NCBI GenBank assembly: GCA_030693705.1
Contig: JAUYAB010000062.1
Coordinates: 38,826 to 102,825 of the forward strand
From: Ignavibacteria bacterium
GTDB taxonomy: Bacteria; Bacteroidota; Ignavibacteria; Ignavibacteriales; Ignavibacteriaceae
DNA length: 64,000 nt
Reading direction: 5' to 3'
Shown here: piece by piece, positions 54,577 through 62,945 of the stretch
How the letters are laid out: each line of letters begins with the position of its first letter
Position numbering within the stretch: position 1 is the first letter of the stretch
Position numbers and translations under genes: made by a program
Notes under the pieces: model-generated
The model's input: the letters and a program-made list of their open reading frames with translations, nothing else
Database searches by the model: none
Told to the model about the DNA's origin: nothing

Positions 54577-57567
54577 TTACTCCGGGTTAATCATTTTATA
54601 AAGGTGCGGTGGAAGAGATATTATCACTTCAGTTCCGTGCGAATTGTCGTTGCGGCTGCTCAGATCATCGAGTATAATTGGTTTGGGAAGTTCCATCTTT
54701 GCACTCAGTAACCTTAGGCGTTCTTCAATTATTTGTATCCCTTTGGAAATGTGATCTTCTTTTTTATTCTTTTTAGCGGCTATAATTCCGATTCCGTTAT
54801 CGGTAATTTTGATAATTAAAGCCCGGCAGATGATGGAATCAATATCTACATCTTCAAATGAAAAGGAAATCGTTACTATTCCCTGCACTCCAGAATTGAT
54901 TATTCCATGCCAAAGTGTATTCTCTACAAATGGCTGAATGATCATATTGGGAATCATCACCGTATCGATGTCTATATCAGTTCCCGCAATAATCTCATAA
55001 GAAAATCGCTCTTGAAACCTTAGCTTTTCAAGATCGAGATAAAGTTTCAGCCGGTTTATTTCTTCAGATAGAAGAATGAATCCGCTGCCTGCCGTATCAA
55101 GATTCTTTCTAATCAACTTAGCCATCATTGCTATATAATCATTCGCTTCTTCGTTCCTCCGGCTATTGATAAGATATTGGACTGAATTGAGTGAGTTAAA
55201 AATAAAATGTGGATTCATCATCGCCGAAAGCGCCTGATGTTTAAGTTCATTGATCCTTTCAGTTAATTCCAATTCTTCCCTAATTTTTTTGTTGTTTAGT
55301 TTCAGGCTCCAAATTATTAACCAGACTGATAAACCGGCAACTAAAAATATTATCATTAGACTAAACCAAATTGTTTCAACAAATCGAGGAAGAATTCGAA
55401 AGGAAAGAAAAGTTGATTTACTCCAATCTGTGTTCTGAGCTTTAGCCATGATCTGAAGTTGATACGTTCCGGGTCTTAAAGAAACTAAATCGAGAAAATC
55501 GTGATCGGTTTCAGTCCATCTGCCGTTAAATAAATACCGGTAACTTATAGAACCCGGAGAGGAAAAACTAATCGCTTTAAAATCAAGATAAACATGTTCT
55601 TGTTCAGGTTCAAAAACTAAGTTGCTATAGTTTGTGTAAATTGAATCCCCGGCTTTAACGCTGATAATTTTAACAGCGGGCGGGAGAACCGTATAGTTGT
55701 CAAATAAATTTACGTCAAGCAGTGAAATTCCATTACTTGTTCCGATGTAAAGAATATTCTTTTTCTCATCAAAAGAAAGAGAAAAAACTTCATTCGAGGG
55801 AAGTCCGGTTTGCGAGTTGAGTTGTTTAATTGAATTTCCGTCGAGTAGAAAAAGCCCTTTCATGTTGCCGATCCAAAGCCGCTGTTTGTTATCTGATACA
55901 ATCGAAGTTGATGATGAGAGATCGTAACCCATAAAATTTGTGAAGTTGATAATAGAATCATTGCTTAAATTATAACATGCAATCCCTTTTTCGCCGGCAA
56001 ACCAGACATTGTTTTTATCTGTCTGAAAAATTGAATGTATCCTCGAATTAAATATTTTGTTGGCGGGGAAAAAAGTTTTCTCCCATTTTGATGCATCGTT
56101 TGAAGTGACGGAAAATTTGCACAAACCTAAGCCTGTACCTGCCCAAATATTATTTTCCGAATCTTCAAATATTTGGTTTACACGGTTTGCATTGGAACTA
56201 TCCCCAAACACATACAAAAGAGAAGATTGATGATTCTTGTCATCAAATTCTGTTTGTACTTTTATGGAGTTTGCCCTCGTTCCGAATAAAAATAATCTGC
56301 GCCTCATTTTACAGAAGGTAAGTCCCTCCGAGAGGTGCAGTTTTATTCCTTTATAAGAAATATTTGTGGTTTCGTTTTTTCCCGATGCGCTGCAAATGAA
56401 GAACTCATTATTGTAATTTTTAATAGAGTAGATGTATTCGGTTATGGTCTTCCCGGCGCTATTCTTAATCTGATCGAATCTGCCGTTTTCTAAAATGTTT
56501 ATACCGGTAAACGTGCCAAGAAGCAATTTCCCCGATCTTTCTTTTGTAATTGAATAAACATTGTTACTGCTTAATCCATCTTTTTCGTTGTAACTTTGCA
56601 AGTAAAGATTATTTATACAATACACACCTTTACCAAAGGTGCTTATCCAGATATTTCCTTCACGGTCTTCAAAGTAACGATTAACAAGGGTTTTCTGCAA
56701 ATCCATTTTACTCCCGATATCAATAATTTTATCCGAACCGTTCGGAATCAGATAAAAACCTTTGTTCATAATGGAAAACCAGATGTTCTTATTTCTGTCA
56801 CTTAAGATTGAAACGACATCATTATTACCGGTTATATCTATTTTAATTTTATCAATTACATTATTGTCGTTTATTTTGTAGATCATTCCCTTGGCGCCAA
56901 TAAAGTAACTTCCATCTTTATCGTTGGAAAGACAGTAGACATCAGCATCCGGGAACCCATTGACACGAAGTTTTGAAAGAATTCCATCGTTAAAACTGAA
57001 TAATCCTTTGGTGGTTAATGCTATCAAATTTCCATCCGGCAATAATTCAATTTTGTTTATTTGATTAGGATTAACATTAATCACCTTGGTGATTAATCTG
57101 GCGGATTTTTTTTCACAAATTGAATTTATACTTCCCCAACGATTATATGCGAAAAATTTCTGCTCATTTTTATTCGAAGGAACGAGTATTAAATATGATA
57201 GAGCAAAATTTTTTCCACCAATAGCGCTGCAATAGTTTTCAATTCGACCATTCCTAAAAATATTAATTCCTTTTTCAAAATTACCGATGTACAACTCTCC
57301 GCTTTTGCCTTCAACAATCGAGATAATCGAATTCGAATTAAGCCCGTCGGATGTTCGATACGTGGTAAAATGTTTTCCATCGAACTTACCCATTCCATTT
57401 GCGGTTGCGAACCATATAAATCCGCCTCTATCTTGAATAATATCATAAACTGTTGACGACGCCAATCCATCTGCTGAAGTGTAATGATAGTAAGATGGTG
57501 TTTGTGCTTGAAGTTGAGAACCAAAAACAAAACAAAAAATGGCTAGAATGAAGATGTATTTAATCAT
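54577..57567 (-). CDS. Propeller-sensor histidine kinase (Reg_prop, Y_Y_Y, LytS-type kinase)
   Basis: A 996-residue membrane sensor. A signal peptide (MIKYIFILAIFCFVFGSQLQAQ) leads into an extracytoplasmic Reg_prop propeller (GLASSTVYDIIQDRGGFIWFATANGMGKFDG, FGKGVYCINN, WAGTGLGLCKF, WIGNMKGLFLLDG), a Y_Y_Y beta-sandwich (about 690-775), one transmembrane helix (IWFSLMIIFLVAGLSVWLIIW), then a LytS-type kinase with the phosphate-accepting histidine in MMNPHFIFNSLNSVQYL and an HATPase region with N-box-like MIIQPFVENTLWHGI and DNGIGI. It differs from HTCS hybrids by lacking a receiver; the separate LytTR gene upstream by 2 bp is its partner. Confidence 0.92.
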   Translation of the reverse strand: MIKYIFILAIFCFVFGSQLQAQTPSYYHYTSADGLASSTVYDIIQDRGGFIWFATANGMGKFDGKHFTTYRTSDGLNSNSIISIVEGKSGELYIGNFEKGINIFRNGRIENYCSAIGGKNFALSYLILVPSNKNEQKFFAYNRWGSINSICEKKSARLITKVINVNPNQINKIELLPDGNLIALTTKGLFSFNDGILSKLRVNGFPDADVYCLSNDKDGSYFIGAKGMIYKINDNNVIDKIKIDITGNNDVVSILSDRNKNIWFSIMNKGFYLIPNGSDKIIDIGSKMDLQKTLVNRYFEDREGNIWISTFGKGVYCINNLYLQSYNEKDGLSSNNVYSITKERSGKLLLGTFTGINILENGRFDQIKNSAGKTITEYIYSIKNYNNEFFICSASGKNETTNISYKGIKLHLSEGLTFCKMRRRLFLFGTRANSIKVQTEFDDKNHQSSLLYVFGDSSNANRVNQIFEDSENNIWAGTGLGLCKFSVTSNDASKWEKTFFPANKIFNSRIHSIFQTDKNNVWFAGEKGIACYNLSNDSIINFTNFMGYDLSSSTSIVSDNKQRLWIGNMKGLFLLDGNSIKQLNSQTGLPSNEVFSLSFDEKKNILYIGTSNGISLLDVNLFDNYTVLPPAVKIISVKAGDSIYTNYSNLVFEPEQEHVYLDFKAISFSSPGSISYRYLFNGRWTETDHDFLDLVSLRPGTYQLQIMAKAQNTDWSKSTFLSFRILPRFVETIWFSLMIIFLVAGLSVWLIIWSLKLNNKKIREELELTERINELKHQALSAMMNPHFIFNSLNSVQYLINSRRNEEANDYIAMMAKLIRKNLDTAGSGFILLSEEINRLKLYLDLEKLRFQERFSYEIIAGTDIDIDTVMIPNMIIQPFVENTLWHGIINSGVQGIVTISFSFEDVDIDSIICRALIIKITDNGIGIIAAKKNKKEDHISKGIQIIEERLRLLSAKMELPKPIILDDLSSRNDNSHGTEVIISLPPHLYKMINPE

Positions 57568-57569
57568 AC

Positions 57570-58322
57570 TTAAACAGCATGTAGAAATGATTTTACTTTA
57601 TTAATAAATTCCGGAGCTTTCCGGCGGGAGATTTCAATTTTACTTCCGTCAATCATTGTAACAAAATTGCCGCTAAGGTTTGAATAGTCTTTGATAAATT
57701 TCAGATTGATGAGATGAGACTTGTGCGTGCGAAAAAAATGATCTTTCGGAAGTGTATCTTCAAAATCCTTTAATGTGCGAGATACGATTTTATTTTTCGC
57801 TTCTTTAATTACTACTTTTGTATAGGATCCTTCCGCCTCTAATCTGATTATTTGATCAAACTCCAGCACCTCAAAACCATGAGATGTCGGGATCAGTAAT
57901 TTATTTTGCCCGGCAATCTTTTCAACGGTAGTGATTTTATTTTTAAGTAGTAAAAGTTTTTTTACTGCCTGTTTAAGTTCTTTAATATTAACCGGTTTCA
58001 AAAGATAGTCTGTCGCACCCGCTTTCACTGCATTGATCCCAAATTCTTCATGTGCGCTAACAATTACAACCAGAAAGTTCCTCTCATCAAATTCTTCAAG
58101 GAAATCAAATCCATCAAGTACCGGCATATTGATGTCTAGAAAAACAACATCGGGATGGTGAGCTGCAACAAGTTTTTTCGCATTAACTGCGGAATCTGCG
58201 CAGTCTAAAATTTCTATCTCCGGGCAATACGTTTCAATAATTATTTTAAGATTTTCCCTTCCGTGCAGTTCATCATCAACGATGATCGCGGTTAATTTAA
58301 CTTCTTCTTTTTGTTCGCTCAT
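57570..58322 (-). CDS. LytTR family response regulator
   Basis: A 250-residue regulator. The receiver domain has the acidic VDDE (15-18), the phosphorylated aspartate D63 in FLDINMP, a threonine/serine in VVIVSAHE and the lysine in YLLKPVN. Residues about 145-250 are a LytTR DNA-binding domain (DQIIRLEAEGSYTKVVI, SRTLKDFEDTLPKDHFFRTHKSHLINLKFIKDYS, GSKIEISRRKAPEFI). The propeller histidine kinase gene starts 2 bp after its stop, so the pair is a two-component system of the LytS/LytR type. A 235-bp AT-rich gap separates it from the divergent small gene. Confidence 0.93.
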   Translation of the reverse strand: MSEQKEEVKLTAIIVDDELHGRENLKIIIETYCPEIEILDCADSAVNAKKLVAAHHPDVVFLDINMPVLDGFDFLEEFDERNFLVVIVSAHEEFGINAVKAGATDYLLKPVNIKELKQAVKKLLLLKNKITTVEKIAGQNKLLIPTSHGFEVLEFDQIIRLEAEGSYTKVVIKEAKNKIVSRTLKDFEDTLPKDHFFRTHKSHLINLKFIKDYSNLSGNFVTMIDGSKIEISRRKAPEFINKVKSFLHAV

Positions 58323-58557
58323 ATATTTTACTTTAATTTTATATCAAGTTGTTAGAATAAGCCTGATATTCATTGCAAACATAACACAATAATGGAGATT
58401 AGCTTAATGACTCTGTTTTTCACTTCTCTCAAAATTCAATTGACTTTAAATCATTTTAATTTTATGTTCTCACATGTTGTTATATAAGATTTGATAAAAT
58501 GTTTAACAAGGATGCTGTCCGGTTCAATATTTAATAAAAGTTATTGTGGAAGTTCAT

Positions 58558-58983
58558 ATGATACTTTATGAAAGTGATTCGGCAATACTCTCCTTCGACT
58601 CTTCAATCCCTTGCCTGGAGTTGATCGTTAAGGAGGGCTTCCGCACCAGCAAGGAGTTTAAGAAATGTTATAAGATTGCATTAGAAAAATTTATTGAACT
58701 AAAGCAGCAATATTCCCAACTTGGGATTTTTGTAGACGCACGCAACATGTCGAAAATTAAAGCAAGTGATATGGATTGGTTGGCAGAGAAAATTTTTCCA
58801 AGGTTTGAGGAAGCGGGATTAACAAAAAAGGCATTTCTTTACTTTGATAGTGAATCGGGAAAAACGATGCTGACCAAATACAAAGATAAACTTATCGGTA
58901 CGAAGATCGTTTTGAATGAATTCAAATCATTTAAAGAAGCGAGGGGGTGGTTAAAAGAGTACAGACGCGAAGACGTGGAATAG
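58558..58983 (+). CDS. SpoIIAA/STAS-like small protein
   Basis: A 141-residue cytoplasmic protein. ATG at 58558 is chosen because GGAAG lies 6 bp upstream; a GTG at 58546 is possible. The pattern is an alternating beta-alpha fold: SDSAILSFDSSIPCLELIVKEGFRTSKEFKKCYKIAL, GIFVDARNMSKIKASDMDWLAEKIFPRFEEAGLTKKAFLYFDS, KIVLNEFKSFKEARGWLKE. The last segment and the DARNMSKI strand resemble the STAS/SpoIIAA-like family. It may act in a signalling partner-switch, but no anti-sigma or kinase partner is adjacent except the two-component genes on the other strand. Function unknown. Confidence 0.6.
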   Translation: MILYESDSAILSFDSSIPCLELIVKEGFRTSKEFKKCYKIALEKFIELKQQYSQLGIFVDARNMSKIKASDMDWLAEKIFPRFEEAGLTKKAFLYFDSESGKTMLTKYKDKLIGTKIVLNEFKSFKEARGWLKEYRREDVE

Positions 58984-59059
58984 TTTTGCAGTCTATTGGC
59001 TTCAACAAACTTTCTCTTACCCGAGAACCTTTAGTTAATTATTTAGGAAAACATTGAAG

Positions 59060-59707
59060 ATGAAATATTTTTTTGCCGCGTTACTCTTTCTTCCTTTAAA
59101 TCTCTATTCTCAAAGTTATTACCCGGGCGATAACGAATTATTGTTAATGCCAACAGCTTACACTATGCCTGAAAAAAATTCCTACTTTTCCGATTATGAA
59201 TTATTGCTGCTTAATTATTCTTACGCCGTTACTTCTTCCACACATCTCAGCGCGTTTAGTTTTTTCCCGGTAACAACTCAATTTTATGAATCCTTTACTA
59301 TTGGATTTAAGCAGAAGATCATCACCTATGAATCGGTTCAATCTTCCGTTTATGGAACATTTACTCCTAAAGGAAGCGCTTTTTCTTTTGGAGATGTTGT
59401 GAGCATTGCTGACAGAAAAAATAGTTTTCATTTCAGTCTGGGATATGTAAGAGTTGCAGAAGACGCAAAACCGTTTATTGTTTTTATGACGGGATTAAGA
59501 ATAGACCCTTCTGAAAAAACTTCGCTCATGCTTGAATATGAAAATGTAAGTTCAACTTTCGAAGAAGGAAGTGCCGGAATGATAAGTATTGGCTTGAGAA
59601 TCCGCTCCACAAATATGTCCTGGGAAATAGCCGGAATGCGCCCGCTTGAATCCACGGGCGAATTACTTTTCATTCCGTTGTTAAAAGTTGGATATTATTT
59701 TAACTGA
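59060..59707 (+). CDS. Outer-membrane-like beta-barrel protein of unknown function
   Basis: A 215-residue exported protein with a signal peptide (MKYFFAALLFLPLNLYSQ); the ATG at 59060 is used, a TTG at 59054 being an alternative. The mature part alternates aromatic strands (YYPGDNELLLMPTAYTMPEK, FEEGSAGMISIGLRIR, LLFIPLLKVGYYFN) and ends in a phenylalanine-tyrosine strand with a C-terminal N, typical of Bacteroidota outer-membrane barrels. No named family is recognised. It is convergent with the DUF5020 gene 14 bp away. Confidence 0.6.
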   Translation: MKYFFAALLFLPLNLYSQSYYPGDNELLLMPTAYTMPEKNSYFSDYELLLLNYSYAVTSSTHLSAFSFFPVTTQFYESFTIGFKQKIITYESVQSSVYGTFTPKGSAFSFGDVVSIADRKNSFHFSLGYVRVAEDAKPFIVFMTGLRIDPSEKTSLMLEYENVSSTFEEGSAGMISIGLRIRSTNMSWEIAGMRPLESTGELLFIPLLKVGYYFN

Positions 59708-59721
59708 TATTGAAAATTATT

Positions 59722-60384
59722 TTAGAAATTCCACTTAAATCCTAAAGTCGGATTAAACTGTACATCAGTTTTGCCGGGAATAAAATTATTGCTTATCTCA
59801 ACTTCTCCACCTAAAGCAAGATGATTTCCAAAGTTTATCCAAAGTTGCGGTTCGCTCAAGAAAACAAAATCACGTGAATCGGTAGCAAAGTTTTTGGTGG
59901 ACCAAAGATCAAAGAAACCTGTAAAGTTTATCTTTCCATCCATGATAGGGATGAACCAAACTCCGGTAAGTTGTACATCGCTGCCTTCGGAAAAATAACT
60001 TTTCCGGTAGAGTATATCGGTGTTTAAAACAAAAAGTCCTAAATCAACCGGATAACTTAATCCCGCGAGCCACACGTGTCCAAGTGGACCCCAAGGAGCG
60101 GTTCCATCATTATATTGCAACGTTGCGGAAATGTTTTTAATAGGAAGCGGTAGAGCGATGTAGCGGGCGATTTCAAAATATCCGAGTGAAGCGCTTTTAT
60201 TTCCCGGATGGTTAAAATCGAAATCTACGAACCAGAATGTAGCGCCGTATTCATCGGTTTTAAACATCTCAAAAGTCGATGTAACATATTTTCTATCCTT
60301 GCCAAAATCATAGTTAAGCTGCAAGTTTTGGGCAAGAGTAGAAAAGCTTAAAAGAACAACGATGAGCAGTATTCCTTTTTTCAT
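59722..60384 (-). CDS. DUF5020 family outer-membrane protein
   Basis: A 220-residue exported protein: signal peptide (MKKGILLIVVLLSFSTLAQ), then LQLNYDFGKDRKYVTSTFEMFKTDEYGATFWFVDFDFNH, GHVWLAGLSYPVDLG, VWFIPIMDGKINFTGFFDLWSTK, LSEPQLWINFG and a final GFKWNF. This is the DUF5020 family, related in outline to Tsx-like nucleoside channels. It starts 26 bp after gldC, so both are probably co-transcribed. The transport role is inferred from the barrel-like pattern. Confidence 0.85.
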   Translation of the reverse strand: MKKGILLIVVLLSFSTLAQNLQLNYDFGKDRKYVTSTFEMFKTDEYGATFWFVDFDFNHPGNKSASLGYFEIARYIALPLPIKNISATLQYNDGTAPWGPLGHVWLAGLSYPVDLGLFVLNTDILYRKSYFSEGSDVQLTGVWFIPIMDGKINFTGFFDLWSTKNFATDSRDFVFLSEPQLWINFGNHLALGGEVEISNNFIPGKTDVQFNPTLGFKWNF

Positions 60385-60410
60385 TTGAACCTCTATTTGA
60401 TTTGTGAAAT

Positions 60411-60746
60411 CTATTTTTGTAATAACGAAAGTTTCTCTGCAAAGTTGTCGGCAAGTTTTCTGATCATTTCACTTACTTCAAAATTATTGGTTGCGCGGTT
60501 ATAAGTATCCGCCATTTTAAGAAAAGTTTGATGGAAAAGAATATTCATATTCTCAACCAGCATTTGGTTAGTCCAAAGGTCAATCCCGAAGGTTAATTTT
60601 TCTTCTTTATCCCAAAGAGAGAGCATCATGGCATCGGCATCCTTTTTCCTCTCAAAACCTGCGTCATCGGCTTGCCATGAAATTGATTGCGGAACATCTT
60701 TCTCGTCAAGTTCTATATTCAGAATAATTTTTGATTTTTTGCTCAT
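60411..60746 (-). CDS. gldC: Gliding motility protein GldC-like
   Basis: A 111-residue cytoplasmic protein matching GldC: MSKKSKIILNIELDEKDVPQSISWQADDAG, AMMLSLWDKEEKLTFGIDLWTNQMLVENMN and FHQTFLKMADTYNRATNNFEVSEMIRKLADNFAEKLSLL. The ATG at 60746 is chosen to start with MSKKSK, the family N-terminus; a TTG at 60767 would add seven residues. GldC is linked to gliding and T9SS genes in Bacteroidota, which fits the T9SS proteins in this window, although other gld genes are not present here. Its exact function is not established. Confidence 0.88.
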   Translation of the reverse strand: MSKKSKIILNIELDEKDVPQSISWQADDAGFERKKDADAMMLSLWDKEEKLTFGIDLWTNQMLVENMNILFHQTFLKMADTYNRATNNFEVSEMIRKLADNFAEKLSLLQK

Positions 60747-60867
60747 ATCACAATTAATTAATTTCAAATTATTGTCAAAAACAAGTGCCGGTCACTAAAA
60801 TTTATTCAAAGAATAACACTTATTTTTTTTATATTGTCAAAATAAAAAATAAATCATAGGAAAAAAA

Positions 60868-61560
60868 TTGAAACAGATAGTTTTGCTCATTATAAGTTCA
60901 TTATTATTTTACTCATGCGGAGAAAAAATCTCAAAATCAACCGACCTGAAAAACACTAAAGAGAAAGCAAGTTATAGTATCGGACTTAGAATTGCCAAAG
61001 ATTTTAAGTCAAATAATCTTGATGTTGACTCCGAAATTGTTGTAAAAGGATTCCAAGACGGATTGTACGGAAAGCAGCTTCTAACCGATGAACAAATTAA
61101 TAAAGTGTTGATGGAGTTTCAGCGGGAAGTGTACGAAAAGAAAATGAAAGAAGCGCAGGGGCTGAGCGGTAAAAACAAAAAAGAAGCGGAAACTTTTCTT
61201 GCCCAAAATAAAACTAAAACCGGAGTTCAAACAACTGCGAGCGGACTGCAGTACCTTGTGATAAAATCCGGCAGCGGTTCTTCACCTAAAGCAACCGACA
61301 AAGTAAAAGTTCATTATATCGGAAAATTACTTAACGGTACTGAGTTTGATAATTCTTATAAAAGAAATCAGCCTGCGGTCATTCAACTTAATTCCGTTAT
61401 AAGAGGATGGACAGAAGCTTTGCAATTGATGAAAGTTGGCGATACATGGAAATTGTTCATCAGCCCTGAACTTGGTTACGGAGATACCGGAGCAGGCGAA
61501 GTAATTCCCCCAGGATCACTTTTAATTTTTGATGTTGAGCTTGTAGGAATTGAGAAATAA
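60868..61560 (+). CDS. FKBP-type peptidyl-prolyl isomerase lipoprotein (Mip/FkpA-like)
   Basis: A 230-residue lipoprotein: lipobox LLFYSC (lipid-linked Cys at about 17). Residues about 30-110 form the helical N-terminal dimerisation domain (TKEKASYSIGLRIAKDFKS, GFQDGLYGKQLLTDEQINKVLMEFQREVY), and 120-230 the FKBP domain: GLQYLVIKSGSGSSPKATDKVKVHYIGKLLNGTEFDNSYKR, VIRGWTEALQLMKVGDTWKLFISPELGYGDTGAGEVIPPGSLLIFDVEL. The TTG start with AGGAAAAAAA upstream is used because no ATG occurs before the signal. It catalyses proline isomerisation in envelope protein folding. It runs just before the GH13 gene. Confidence 0.93.
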   Translation: MKQIVLLIISSLLFYSCGEKISKSTDLKNTKEKASYSIGLRIAKDFKSNNLDVDSEIVVKGFQDGLYGKQLLTDEQINKVLMEFQREVYEKKMKEAQGLSGKNKKEAETFLAQNKTKTGVQTTASGLQYLVIKSGSGSSPKATDKVKVHYIGKLLNGTEFDNSYKRNQPAVIQLNSVIRGWTEALQLMKVGDTWKLFISPELGYGDTGAGEVIPPGSLLIFDVELVGIEK

Positions 61561-61579
61561 TCCGCTAAAGGAATTCGCC

Positions 61580-62920
61580 ATGAAAAAATATTTGGTAAGC
61601 TTTTTTGTAATCCTTTTTGTTTTCACAATCCCATTTCAGGCGCAGCAGAAAGTAACTGCGCCCGATTGGAGTTACGATCAGACGATTTATGAAGTGAATC
61701 TACGACAGTTCACTCCTTCGGGAACAATTAAAGAGTTCCGCACTCATCTTCCTCGTTTAAAAGAACTTGGAGTTGGAATTCTCTGGTTCATGCCGCTTCA
61801 TCCGATCGGAGAAATAAATAGAAAAGGAACTCTTGGCAGCTACTATTCTGTAAAAGATTATTACGGTCTCGATTCTTCATTAGGATCGAAAGAAGAATTT
61901 CAATCCTTAGTTAAGGAGATTCACAAACTTGGAATGCATGTCATCATCGACTGGGTTGCCAACCACACATCGTGGGACAATGAATTAGCAAAAAAACATC
62001 CTGAATTCTACACAAAAGATTCAACCGGTAAATTTATTCCGCCGGTTGCCGATTGGGCTGATGTTATTGATCTGAATTTTGAGAATAAAGGATTATGGAG
62101 CTACATGTCCGGCGCGATGGAATACTGGTTAGACGAATACAACATCGACGGTTTCCGGTGTGACGTTGCCGGAATGGTTCCCAACGAATTTTGGAGTTAT
62201 CTCTATTCAAAATTATCAGCTCATAAAAAAGTTTTTATGCTCGCTGAAGATGAAAGTCCAGTTAATCACACGACTGCTTTTGATATGACTTACTCTTGGG
62301 ACATGTATCATGTTTTCAATGAAATTGCTAAAGGGAAGAAACCCGTTTCGGAAATCTTTCAACAGCTTCAAAAAGAAAAAGGGAAATATGTTCCTCATGC
62401 ATTCCGTATGAGATTTATTACCAACCATGATGAAAATTCCTGGAACGGAACTGAGTTTGAGCGGCTTGGCGACGGCGTAAAAGCATTTTCCGTTTTAGCG
62501 TTTACTTTGCCGGGAATGCCCCTTCTCTACAACGGGCAAGAAGCCGAATTGACCAAACGTTTGAATTTTTTCGAGAGAGATCCTATCAACTGGAAAAAAT
62601 CAAATCTCTTCCCTTTCTTTAAAAAACTCATTCAGTTAAAGAAAGAATTTTCTGTCCTAGATGCAGGAGAAAAAGGCGCTTCAGTTGAAGAGGTGAAAAA
62701 TTCGTCTTCTGATAAAGTGGTTTCCTTCCTAAGAAGTAACGGAAAAGAAAAAGTGTTTATTGTTGTGAATCTTTCTAAAGAAAACGTAACTGCTGATTTT
62801 CCTTCCGCGCCTGAAATGAAAAACGGAAAAGATTACTGTACTAAGAAAAAAGTAAAAATCGGAAAAACTTTTTCTGTTGAATTAAATCCGTGGGACTACA
62901 GGATATTGACAAGTAAATAA
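61580..62920 (+). CDS. Secreted GH13 alpha-amylase family enzyme
   Basis: A 446-residue exported glycosidase of family GH13. Signal peptide MKKYLVSFFVILFVFTIPFQAQ. Regions: region I DWVANHTSWD (124-133), region II FRCDVAGM with the nucleophile D195, region III FMLAEDES with the acid E223, region IV FITNHDENSW with the transition-state D284. All are intact, so an active alpha-glucan hydrolase or transferase is likely. The ATG at 61580 follows AAAGGA by 7 bp; it overlaps nothing, starting 19 bp after the FKBP gene. Residues 370-446 form a short C-terminal beta domain. Confidence 0.92.
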   Translation: MKKYLVSFFVILFVFTIPFQAQQKVTAPDWSYDQTIYEVNLRQFTPSGTIKEFRTHLPRLKELGVGILWFMPLHPIGEINRKGTLGSYYSVKDYYGLDSSLGSKEEFQSLVKEIHKLGMHVIIDWVANHTSWDNELAKKHPEFYTKDSTGKFIPPVADWADVIDLNFENKGLWSYMSGAMEYWLDEYNIDGFRCDVAGMVPNEFWSYLYSKLSAHKKVFMLAEDESPVNHTTAFDMTYSWDMYHVFNEIAKGKKPVSEIFQQLQKEKGKYVPHAFRMRFITNHDENSWNGTEFERLGDGVKAFSVLAFTLPGMPLLYNGQEAELTKRLNFFERDPINWKKSNLFPFFKKLIQLKKEFSVLDAGEKGASVEEVKNSSSDKVVSFLRSNGKEKVFIVVNLSKENVTADFPSAPEMKNGKDYCTKKKVKIGKTFSVELNPWDYRILTSK

Positions 62921-62945
62921 GTTTTAAGGAAATTCTAAAATTTTA

